Source: Acidobacteriota bacterium (GTDB taxonomy: Bacteria; Acidobacteriota; Terriglobia; UBA7540). From it: DNA of 64,000 nucleotides. Position 1 is the first letter of the stretch, and each line of letters begins with the position of its first letter. Where the stretch lies: the NCBI GenBank assembly GCA_021817045.1, contig JAKAWG010000018.1, positions 1-64,000 on the forward strand. The letters are read 5' to 3'. This document shows positions 57,142-64,000 of this stretch, one piece after another. The notes below the pieces were generated by a model. That model worked only from the letters and a program-made list of their open reading frames with translations. It did not search any database and was not told where the DNA came from. A program made the position numbers and the translations under genes.

Positions 57142-58884
57142 GTGTTTGAAAAAAGCAAATTCTTTGCAGCGCTTTTGGCGGTGACTTTATGCGCCTGGGC
57201 GGTTAACGCGGCCCCCCAGGTAAACGAGACTAACCTGCTGTCGCCGGGTTCGAGCACAAACTCGCACGAGTCGCCGGCATTCAATCGCATCGTGAATGCA
57301 ATCATCGTGCGGGAAAACTACTTGGTCAGGACCCTTGAGAATTATAGCCCGCGGATGGAGATTTATCTCCAAGATATGCGCCAGGATCCGGAACTTGGCG
57401 CGGTTCCGGTGAGCGACTATTACTTCCTCGGGCGCGTCCAGTTTCGCCCGAACAAGACGATTATGGTCAAATCCCTTTTGCCGCATCCTGGGTTTGGACT
57501 GCGAATCGTTAAAGACGTCAAAGGACAACTCACCCAGTTCGTCTCACCGCGTTATCACCCCTCAGACTTCTACTTCAGCTTGGTCATGGACACCTCACGT
57601 TTCGACCGCCGGCATTACAACTTCCGCTTCGTCCGGCGCGAGTTCCTGGGTGACGTGCGCTGTCTCGTGTTTGACGTGACGCCGAAGCCCCGGGTCTTTC
57701 GGCGTTTCCTGCTGCTTGATTACGGTGACATCGGCATGTTCAAAGGGCGCATTTGGGTTGAGGACCACCATTACAACATCGTTCGTTTTGATGGTGGTTT
57801 CGAGCCCGCTCCTCAAGGAACCACGTACTACCACTTTGATAGTTGGCGCGAAGAGGTTCAGCCAGGACTTTGGCTTCCTGTTTACGCCTACAGCGAGGAG
57901 TCCGGCGTCAAGTTCGGCTTCGACCGCACCGAGCGATTCAGAGCACAGATGCGCTTCTGGGGCTACGGCCTGGAAAATCCCAATCGCCAGTCGGAAATGA
58001 CGCAAATCGAGGTGGACTCGCCGGAGGTTAAAGACGAGGCCGGAGCTTCCGGCGATCTTTCGCCAGTGGAAGGCGAACGAGAGTGGCAGGAGCAGGCGCA
58101 GGACAACGTCCTTGATCGCTTGCAGAAGGCGGGCCTGCTGGCTCCGCCGGGCGGCAACGTGGACAAAGTGATGGACACCGTCGTCAATAATTTGGTCGTG
58201 ACCAATCATCTCGAGAATCTGCCTCCCATCCATTGCCGCACGTTGCTGACCTCGCAGCTCGAATCGCTGGCGGTAGGAAACACCATTCTCATGAGCCGCG
58301 GGCTGATTGACGTTTTGCCGGATGAGCCGAGCCTGGCGGCGATGCTGGCTTATCCGCTGGCGCGCATCGTGCTTCAGCAGACAGGCGGCTTAAGGGATAC
58401 CAGGTGGGCCTTTGACGACCGGCTGATGGTTCCGGATACAGATCTGCTGAAAATCCTGAACTTCAGGCCGAGTCAACACGATGAGAAAGCCGCAAATGCC
58501 AAGGCTCTCCAATTGCTAAAGGATTCCCCGTACAAAAATCAGTTGGGCAAGGCGGGCCTCTTTCTCCGCGCCATGGCGAAAATCGAGCCTCAAACGCCTC
58601 ACCTCTTTGGGGCTCACCTGGGGAGCCGGCTGGTCCGGAAAGGTCGTGTGGAACGAGTCGCCGCACTGATGACCGGCGCTCCCAAGCTACAGCCCCGCAG
58701 CGTAGATCAGATCGCCGCCCTGCCTCTTGGAGCGCGCGTGAAGGTTGACCCATGGAACGATGACGTGAGCTTGGTGAAGTCGAAGCCTGTGACCCTGCTC
58801 TCCGCGAAGGAAAAGATGCCGTTCGAAGTTACGCCGATGTTTCCTTACCTCACCCGGTATACCACCGAACAGGCCAGCCGGTAG
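57142..58884 (+). CDS. Secreted two-part protein with an M48-peptidase-like domain that lacks HExxH
   Basis: A 580-aa protein with a signal peptide (FFAALLAVTLCAWAVNAA). The N-terminal half (about 40-290) is beta-rich, resembling outer-membrane lipoprotein sorting factors (VFDVTPKPRVFRRFLLLDYGDIGMFKGRIWVEDHHYNIVRFDGGF). The C-terminal half (about 330-500) follows the M48 pattern: GNTILMSRGLIDVLPDEPSLAAMLAYPLARIVLQQT. In active peptidases the last segment reads LAxxLAHELAHxxxxH; here the zinc motif is YPLAR, so no metal site remains. It is probably a pseudoprotease. It follows the TonB gene by 21 bp. Confidence 0.65.
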   Translation: MFEKSKFFAALLAVTLCAWAVNAAPQVNETNLLSPGSSTNSHESPAFNRIVNAIIVRENYLVRTLENYSPRMEIYLQDMRQDPELGAVPVSDYYFLGRVQFRPNKTIMVKSLLPHPGFGLRIVKDVKGQLTQFVSPRYHPSDFYFSLVMDTSRFDRRHYNFRFVRREFLGDVRCLVFDVTPKPRVFRRFLLLDYGDIGMFKGRIWVEDHHYNIVRFDGGFEPAPQGTTYYHFDSWREEVQPGLWLPVYAYSEESGVKFGFDRTERFRAQMRFWGYGLENPNRQSEMTQIEVDSPEVKDEAGASGDLSPVEGEREWQEQAQDNVLDRLQKAGLLAPPGGNVDKVMDTVVNNLVVTNHLENLPPIHCRTLLTSQLESLAVGNTILMSRGLIDVLPDEPSLAAMLAYPLARIVLQQTGGLRDTRWAFDDRLMVPDTDLLKILNFRPSQHDEKAANAKALQLLKDSPYKNQLGKAGLFLRAMAKIEPQTPHLFGAHLGSRLVRKGRVERVAALMTGAPKLQPRSVDQIAALPLGARVKVDPWNDDVSLVKSKPVTLLSAKEKMPFEVTPMFPYLTRYTTEQASR

Positions 58885-59130
58885 GCGTCCCCGACGCCTG
58901 CAGTTCGACTCGGCGCCTGGGAACTTGTCGTATCCAGCCTGGTGTAGGCGCGGCCATCACATCCCGGCATCATTAGCTTGTATCTCTTCGCCGGAAACGC
59001 AGCCTGATCGATGCCGAGCAATTGGGCTTACGGCGATGTGAAATCGCCGCGACCCACTTTTCCGTGCATTCTCCAGCAACCTGATAGAATGATGTTCCAT
59101 GTTTCCGAAATTCGATCCAGGAGATTGAAG

Positions 59131-59766
59131 ATGAAGATCGGCGTGATTGGCGCAGGAAGCGTCGGGAGCGCGCTTGGGAAGCTCTGGGCTCAGAAGGGTC
59201 ACCAAGTAACCTTTGGAGTGCGAAAAACTGAAGATCCGCGGCTTCACGAGCTTCTAAGATCCACTGCGGGCCACGCTCGCGTGGGAAGCCTCAAAGATGC
59301 GGCTGCCTTTGGAGAAGTGGTCGTGCTGGCGGTTCCCTGGTCGGCTGCCCAAGATGCGATCAAGGCAACCGGTGGGCTGGCGGGCAAGATCTTGGTGGAC
59401 TGCACGAACCCGCTGGCTCCGGATCTCTCCGGTCTGGTCATTGGAACGACCAACTCGGCGGGTGAGGAAGTTTCCCGCCTGGCGAAGGGCGCCAAGGTCG
59501 TCAAGGCGTTCAATACCATCGGCGCGGCGAACTTTGAGAATCCACGGTTCGGCTCAGAGAGCGCCAGCATGTTCATTTGCGGGGACGATCCGGCGGCCAA
59601 AGCGGTGGTGGCAAAGCTTGCTTCAGAGTTGAACTTTGACGTAGTTGATGCCGGCCCGTTGATTGCCTCCCGGTGGCTCGAGCCTCTGGCGATGCTTTGG
59701 ATTCACATGGCGCTTAAGCAGGGCTTCGGAGCGACAGGCCATGGCTTCAAGTTGCTGCGCCGATAA
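59131..59766 (+). CDS. NADPH-dependent F420 reductase-like oxidoreductase
   Basis: From ATG 59131 (CCAGGAGATTGAAG just upstream) a 211-aa Rossmann protein: MKIGVIGAGSVGSALGKLWAQKGHQVTFGVRK is the nucleotide-binding fold; VVVLAVPWSAAQDAI, DCTNPLAPDLSGLVIG, KGAKVVKAFNTIGAANFENPRFG and FDVVDAGPLIASRWLEPLAMLWIHMA are the family blocks. The family includes F420H2:NADP oxidoreductases and many relatives that do not use F420, so the substrate is not established. The longer track start at 59011 lacks support. Confidence 0.82.
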   Translation: MKIGVIGAGSVGSALGKLWAQKGHQVTFGVRKTEDPRLHELLRSTAGHARVGSLKDAAAFGEVVVLAVPWSAAQDAIKATGGLAGKILVDCTNPLAPDLSGLVIGTTNSAGEEVSRLAKGAKVVKAFNTIGAANFENPRFGSESASMFICGDDPAAKAVVAKLASELNFDVVDAGPLIASRWLEPLAMLWIHMALKQGFGATGHGFKLLRR

Positions 59767-59865
59767 GCCATGACCGAACACCGCACCGAAGCGCGGGGCG
59801 GCCTCGTCTCTGTGATCATCAGCAGGTTTCTTATGTTCGCGTCGCGCCAAAGTGCGCACTTTGAT

Positions 59866-61875
59866 ATGCTGCTGAGCTCTGATTCCAACCCGCGAAGGCT
59901 CCGCGCACCGCGGGGACGGCTCATCGTGCTGGCCATGGTCGTCTGGTTGTGCGGGTGCGCCTCTCACCAAAAATCCATGCCGCTGACGACGGTCACTGTG
60001 GACGGCCACGGAACCGGGCGGATTTTTGACGGCATCGGCGCCCTTAGCGCCGGCGCCTCGTCGCGCCTGCTGATCGACTATTCTGAACCGTACCGCAGCC
60101 AGATTCTCGACTATCTCTTCAAGCCCGATTACGGAGCTGCACTTCAGCACCTGAAAGCGGAAATTGGAGCAGACGTGAATTCGACCGATGGCTCCGAGCC
60201 CAGCTTCGCCCGCACGCGTGCTGAAATGGCGCATCCTGATTTCTCCCGGGGCTACGAGTGGTGGTTAATGCGAGAGGCGGAGAAGCGGAATCCGAACATC
60301 ATCCTCGATTCGCTCGCCTGGGGAGCGCCGGGATGGGTCGGCAACGGCCACTTTTACTCGCAGGACATGGCCAATTACGCCGCCAAGTTCATCGAGGGTG
60401 CGAGGACTGCTTATCAGCTCAACGTGCAGTACACGGGAATTTGGAATGAACGGCCGTACGAAGCAAGTTATATTCCGCTCCTCAAAAGAGCGCTTCGAGC
60501 CAATCATCTTACGACCCGGGTCGTCTGCTGCGACCTCTATACCCAGGAACATCCCTGGAGCATTGCCGGGAAGATGGCCAATGATCCTAAGCTCCGAGAA
60601 GCCGTGGATGTAATCGGCGTGCACGCCCCGGATGTGATCGCCGGAACAACGGTTTCGGGTGCAGCTCTGAAGAGCGGCAAACCGCTGTGGGCCTCCGAGG
60701 ATGAGTTCTTCTATTACACCCGCAGCCTTCCGCGCAGATGGTCGCCGTTTGCTGAATCCCTGGCCATGCTTTACAACTTGAACTACATCCGGGACAGGAT
60801 TACGGCGACCGAAATTTGGAGCCCGGTGACTTCGTACTACGATGATCTTGCCGCACCCGGATCGGGCCTTATGCTCGCAAACACGCCGTGGTCGGGTCAT
60901 TACGAGGTCTTACCGATGATCTGGGTCACGGCGCACACGACGCAATTCGCGCAGCCTGGCTGGCACTACATTGACAGTGCCTGCGGCTATCTGGCCAGCG
61001 GCGGAACTTACGTGACGCTGAAATCTCCTTCCGGCAACGATTACAGCATCGTCATCGAAACGATCACCGCGACAAGGCCGCAGCGCGCGAAGTTCCGACT
61101 GACGGGCGGTCTCGCGGAAGGTGCGGTTCACGTTTGGGAAACCAACAACGCCAAAACCTTCGAGCACGTCGCGGACATCTCGCCGCACGACGATTCTTTC
61201 AGCGTCACGCTTGACTCTGACTCGCTTTATTCGCTGACGACCACTACCGGCCAGGGCAAAGGCACGGCAACGCCTCCGCCACCGAAACCTTTTCCATTTC
61301 CCTACGAGGATAATTTTGAAAGCACCTTGGTCGGACGCTCGCCGCATTACTTTGCTGACCAGGACGGAGCGTTCGAAGTGCATCGGTGCACGGACAGACC
61401 CGGCCACTGCCTCGAGCAAGTAATCACGCGTAAGCCGATTCCCTGGGGACCATTGCCCGATCCGTACACGTTTTTGGGAAGCTCGGATTGGCGAGATTAC
61501 AGCGTGAGCGTAGATGCCATGCTCGATGGCTCCGGCCGGATCACTCTGCTCGGCCGGATTGATGACGCGGACGTCTTCAAAGATCCGAAAGCTCCGTTTC
61601 CAAGCGGGTACGTTCTGCTTGTACGCCAGGATGGTCGCTGGGACCTTGACAGCGCTCAGTACAAGCTGCCGACGGTCAAGCTCGCAACCGGCAAGGTCCG
61701 TTTTGGCCTCGGCAAGTGGCATCACCTGGAGTTGAACTTTCGCGGACCGCACATTCGCGCCTCGATTGACGGAGTCGATGTCGCACACGTTACTGATACC
61801 CGTGATGCGCACGGCATGGCGGGTATTGGTTCGGGCTGGAACCGCGCCGAGTTTGACAATTTTGCGGTACGTTAA
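59866..61875 (+). CDS. GH59 glycoside hydrolase (galactosylceramidase-like) lipoprotein
   Basis: About 669 aa from ATG 59866. The leader RGRLIVLAMVVWLCGC ends in a lipobox, so it is likely an envelope lipoprotein; earlier in-frame ATGs (59770, 59833) are possible. The GH59 barrel shows TGRIFDGIGALSAGASSRLLIDY, YEWWLMREAEKRNPNIILDSLAWGAPGW, YTGIWNERPYEASYIPLLKRAL with the acid/base Glu, and KPLWASEDEFFY with the nucleophile Glu, followed by a beta-sandwich and a C-terminal lectin-like domain ending GIGSGWNRAEFDNFAV. Family members cleave beta-galactosyl lipids; bacterial substrates are poorly known. Confidence 0.85.
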   Translation: MLLSSDSNPRRLRAPRGRLIVLAMVVWLCGCASHQKSMPLTTVTVDGHGTGRIFDGIGALSAGASSRLLIDYSEPYRSQILDYLFKPDYGAALQHLKAEIGADVNSTDGSEPSFARTRAEMAHPDFSRGYEWWLMREAEKRNPNIILDSLAWGAPGWVGNGHFYSQDMANYAAKFIEGARTAYQLNVQYTGIWNERPYEASYIPLLKRALRANHLTTRVVCCDLYTQEHPWSIAGKMANDPKLREAVDVIGVHAPDVIAGTTVSGAALKSGKPLWASEDEFFYYTRSLPRRWSPFAESLAMLYNLNYIRDRITATEIWSPVTSYYDDLAAPGSGLMLANTPWSGHYEVLPMIWVTAHTTQFAQPGWHYIDSACGYLASGGTYVTLKSPSGNDYSIVIETITATRPQRAKFRLTGGLAEGAVHVWETNNAKTFEHVADISPHDDSFSVTLDSDSLYSLTTTTGQGKGTATPPPPKPFPFPYEDNFESTLVGRSPHYFADQDGAFEVHRCTDRPGHCLEQVITRKPIPWGPLPDPYTFLGSSDWRDYSVSVDAMLDGSGRITLLGRIDDADVFKDPKAPFPSGYVLLVRQDGRWDLDSAQYKLPTVKLATGKVRFGLGKWHHLELNFRGPHIRASIDGVDVAHVTDTRDAHGMAGIGSGWNRAEFDNFAVR

Positions 61876-62008
61876 GCCACGCGTAGTGGCCGGCTTTATG
61901 AGAAAGGACTGATCTCGAGTCAGGACGAGCGGAGTCTCACCGGGCCGACGCTTCAGCACGCCGTCTCGCGGGGCTCCGTTCCGGCCAGTTTTTTCAGGGT
62001 CTAATGTC

Positions 62009-62192
62009 TTATAATGTTGATTGTTATCAATAACTTGCTCAGCTTTCAAGCGCCGCCCTAGCCTTTATATGTTTATCATTCTAAATTAGATACCTCATTT
62101 TCTGCCCAAACTCTCAGCTTTATTCTCAGCTTTGTTCTGCATAAGCAAATTATAATGTTGTGTGTTTTCTTTAACTTGCCAAGCTTCCGAGC
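62009..62192. repeat. Pair of 43-bp direct repeats in an AT-rich gap
   Basis: TTATAATGTTG.. (62009-62051) and a second copy (62150-62192) share TTATAATGTTG, TAACTTGC, AGCTT and AGC at matching positions, with a diverged 11-bp middle. Between them lie AT-rich segments with repeated CTCAGCTTT. TTATAATG could act as a -10 box in each copy. The AT content is well above the surroundings. Confidence 0.6.
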
Positions 62193-62297
62193 CCAATAAA
62201 CAATCCATTATTTTTGGAAAACTCCCTAGCCCCACGATTTTCTTCGGAGCCTCTTTTCGACCCCCATCGAGTCTGTGTGACCACGGCCCTAAGCAGT

Positions 62298-62405
62298 GTC
62301 ATTCCGAGCGGAGCGAGGAAGCTCGCAGGGAAAAGAAGCCACTTACGGGATTTCTTTCGTTGCACTCGGGACAGGCTTTGGTCGCCTCCGGCTCCTCGGA
62401 ATGAC
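62298..62405. repeat. Palindromic intergenic repeat, GTCATTC..GAATGAC type, copy 2
   Basis: GTCATTCCGAGCGGAGCGAGGAA at the left and TCCTCGGAATGAC at the right form the terminal inverted repeat; the middle carries AGGGAAAAGAAGCC. It is the best-preserved member of the family also seen at 319 and 36820. The remainder of the 850-bp gap (61876-62726) has the direct repeats, this element and the promoter at 62670. Confidence 0.65.
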
Positions 62406-62669
62406 AGCGGTCGCGAGTGGTCACACAGACTCCCATGGGCCGGGTAAAGCCTCAATACCGAGGCCACAGAGACCCTGTGTACACTCCGTGGCAAAGCTCG
62501 GGGTACAGCGAGAGCACGGAGACAACCTCGTTTGGCTTCCGGTTTTCGGACCGAGCGGTTATCGCTTGGCGAAATCGTTGTTCGGCACGCGGAATTGGCG
62601 AGAAATACAGTAGACCTCCAAGCTGTCATCCAGCGAGGGGTCTGGTTACTTAATGGGGTAATAAATTAC

Positions 62670-62699
62670 TTGACTCATCAACCGGGGGTGGGTTATGAT
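62670..62699 (+). promoter_or_regulatory. Strong sigma70-type promoter for the DGQHR-like gene
   Basis: TTGACT (62670-62675) and TATGAT (62694-62699) are spaced 18 bp. A start near 62706 would be followed at once by GGAGGTGATT (62711-62720), a nine-base match to the anti-Shine-Dalgarno, and GTG 62727. This arrangement decides the gene start. Confidence 0.6.
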
Positions 62700-62726
62700 T
62701 GGGGACTCCCGGAGGTGATTAGACAA

Positions 62727-63695
62727 GTGCCCACCCACATGGTAAACCTCGATGCCCTGATTGGCAGGGATGATTTTACTGTCAGTGTTGATCCAGAAAA
62801 AAAACACTCCGTAAATGAAGCCACAATGATGAAGGTGGTTGAGCTTGAGGTTGGAAGCCTTATGTATAAATGGCTACGCAAGCCGGATTTCCAGCGTACG
62901 ACTTCCCATTGGCCGCCAAGCAAAGTCTCTGGCTTTATAAAGAGCTTTGTTTCTGGTGATCTTATCCCAGCACTAATTCTTTGGCAGTCAGATGCCAGCG
63001 GAATTTTCGTCATAGATGGGGCGCATCGGCTGTCTGCCTTAATCGCTTAGGTGCACAATGATTATGGAGACGGGGCAATATCCCACGCCTTTTTCGATGG
63101 CAACATTCCGCCGGAGCAGAAATCCGCGGCAACGGAAACGCGACGCATTCTTGCCGATGCGCGCATTGAGTCTTACAACGACATCAAGCACGGTATAAAT
63201 TCGACCCCTGAGCAAGCGCGAATAGCCAGCAACCTAGCTGTCAGCGGAGTAACGCTTCAGTGGCTTCATGGCGATGCCTCACGCGCCGAGAGGTCATTTC
63301 ACACCATCAATACCGAGCAGACGCCAATTGGGGATCTAGAGGTGCGCCTTATCCGAGACAGGAGGTGTTCAAATGCCATAGCGACGCGGGCGCTTGTTGG
63401 AGCTGGAACGGGTCGTTACTCACCCTCTTCATTCAGTGATGACACCAAGGCGGCAATAAAAAAGATAGCCAAGGACATTTACGACGAGCTCTTTGTTCCG
63501 CCACTTCAAACGCCTATAAAAACTCTTGATCTACCAGTTGCTGGCCGGGGATATTTCGCAGATACGGTCAAGCTGGTTTTAGATTTTGTGGAGTTCGTGA
63601 ATAGGCCACGCACAGAGCCAGCGCCAGGCGAGAGCATCAAGAGACCGCGCAAGATACGGGGGAAAAAACTGACATCCCGCCCCGACAATGCCTGA
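62727..63695 (+). pseudogene. DGQHR-domain-like protein interrupted by an in-frame TAG
   Basis: From GTG 62727 the frame runs 322 codons with one TAG at 63048-63050 (codon 108). Before it: KPDFQRTTSHWPPSKVSGFIKSFVSGDLIPALILWQSDASGIFVIDGAHRLSALIA; after it VHNDYGDGAISHAFFDGNIPPEQK..ERSFHTINTEQTPIGDLEVRL. FVIDGAHRLSAL plus the later FHTINTEQTPI matches the DGQHR pattern of DndB- and ParB-like proteins linked to DNA modification or islands. A TGG (Trp) would fit at the stop. The track splits it at 63050/63051; both parts clearly belong together. GC is lower than in the rest of the window. Confidence 0.65.
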
Positions 63696-64000
63696 AGATG
63701 AAGATGGGCCTGGCACCCTCAAGTTCCTTGAGAGCGTCCGCAAGGCGTCGTCCAGAATTGCTGGTACAAAACCACAATCGCTTGGATTGCATTCAGCCGT
63801 GTACTTTTATAGCGCGACCGGTAATTAGCAACCAACTGCGTTTCTGGCGGCCGTTCAGCTAACCCAAGAGCTAGATACTAGAAACGAGCTAAACCTTTTC
63901 ACCCCACACAGAAACGATTTTGAAGAGCTATTAGTAGAACACAAGTATCTAATCAACCAAATAGTAAGGAAATTTGGCGCTGGAATTCGCAGCCTCAATG
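63688..64000 (+). pseudogene. ORF of unknown function running off the right edge, with an in-frame TAG
   Basis: ATG 63688 overlaps the DGQHR-like stop by 8 bp. The frame reads MPEDEDGPGTLKFLESVRKA, SLGLHSAVYFYSATGN, TAG at 63826-63828 (codon 47), then QPTAFLAAVQLTQELDTRNELNLFTPHRNDFEELLVEHKYLINQIVRKFGAGIRSLN up to the window end. The sequence after the stop remains strongly protein-like, so it is the same gene. I do not recognise a domain. The tight overlap indicates translational coupling with the DGQHR-like gene. It is not in the ORF track. Confidence 0.45.

Noticed and set aside
62532-62726. TTG 62532 as the start of the DGQHR-like gene
   Set aside because: The promoter and Shine-Dalgarno lie downstream of it; the first 65 codons come from intergenic sequence.
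62727-64000. Genome-wide amber recoding
   Set aside because: TAG serves as the normal stop of other genes here (thiC, the SDR, the S41-downstream genes), so the whole genome cannot read TAG as sense.

Overview
The window reads as a chromosomal segment of a moderately GC-rich Gram-negative bacterium, most likely an Acidobacteriota member. This is inference from gene content: tricorn-like S41 peptidase, DUF4136 protein, UPF0182 membrane protein, two TonB-type energy transducers, a decayed Oar-like TonB-dependent receptor tail, a PEP-CTERM-like protein, an MqnA/MqnD-family menaquinone protein, LptE, and scattered short palindromic intergenic repeats. No rRNA or tRNA gene, CRISPR array, transposase, integrase or origin was recognised.

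Layout. 0.4-5.7 kb: divergent metH and thiC. 5.7-6.7 kb: a small toxin-antitoxin patch (RelE-like/DUF7662 fusion, hicA stump, hicB). 6.8-9.8 kb: SDR, N-acetylglucosamine-kinase-like ATPase and SIS-domain protein, separated by two inverted-repeat elements. 9.8-15.2 kb: an S41 protein lacking its catalytic Ser and Lys, a YibQ-type deacetylase, and UPF0182. 15.2-18.4 kb: methyltransferase, CuA-type cupredoxin, molybdopterin oxidoreductase and a secreted unknown. 18.4-24.9 kb (minus): rnpB, mrdA, rodA and RNase E/G, that is, elongasome genes plus RNA processing. 25-32.6 kb (minus): phosphoesterase, receptor remnant, dapD, a malate/tartrate-type dehydrogenase, an HTH-TOBE protein and a tricorn-like protease. 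33-42.6 kb: TonB protein, MqnD-like protein, YajR-like MFS, sulfatase-fold enzyme (minus), DUF4136, Tat-exported aldo/keto reductase, MscS. 42.7-45.1 kb (minus): a DprE1-like/UbiA pair suggesting polyprenyl-phosphoarabinose synthesis. 45.4-49.1 kb: DUF465, psd, pssA, an Asd-like protein without the catalytic Cys, lptE and a solitary HigA. 49.2-55.7 kb: a decayed stretch with a truncated molybdopterin oxidoreductase, a frameshifted pirin and a frameshifted nitroreductase, interleaved with intact PEP-CTERM, methyltransferase, aldo/keto reductase and HxlR genes. 55.9-61.9 kb: TonB protein, M48-like protein with a destroyed HExxH, F420-type reductase and a GH59 lipoprotein. 62-64 kb: a repeat-rich, AT-richer gap, then a DGQHR-like gene and a following ORF, each with an in-frame TAG.

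The genes are mostly envelope and housekeeping functions: cell elongation, lipid synthesis, LPS assembly, TonB energisation and periplasmic redox. Themes worth noting are pseudoenzymes (S41, M48-like, Asd-like), local gene decay, toxin-antitoxin debris and several short repeat families. I found no complete, convincing new defence or mobile system. The best candidates for novelty are the RelE-DUF7662 fusion, the TonB/pseudo-M48 pair and the DGQHR-like pair at the right edge.
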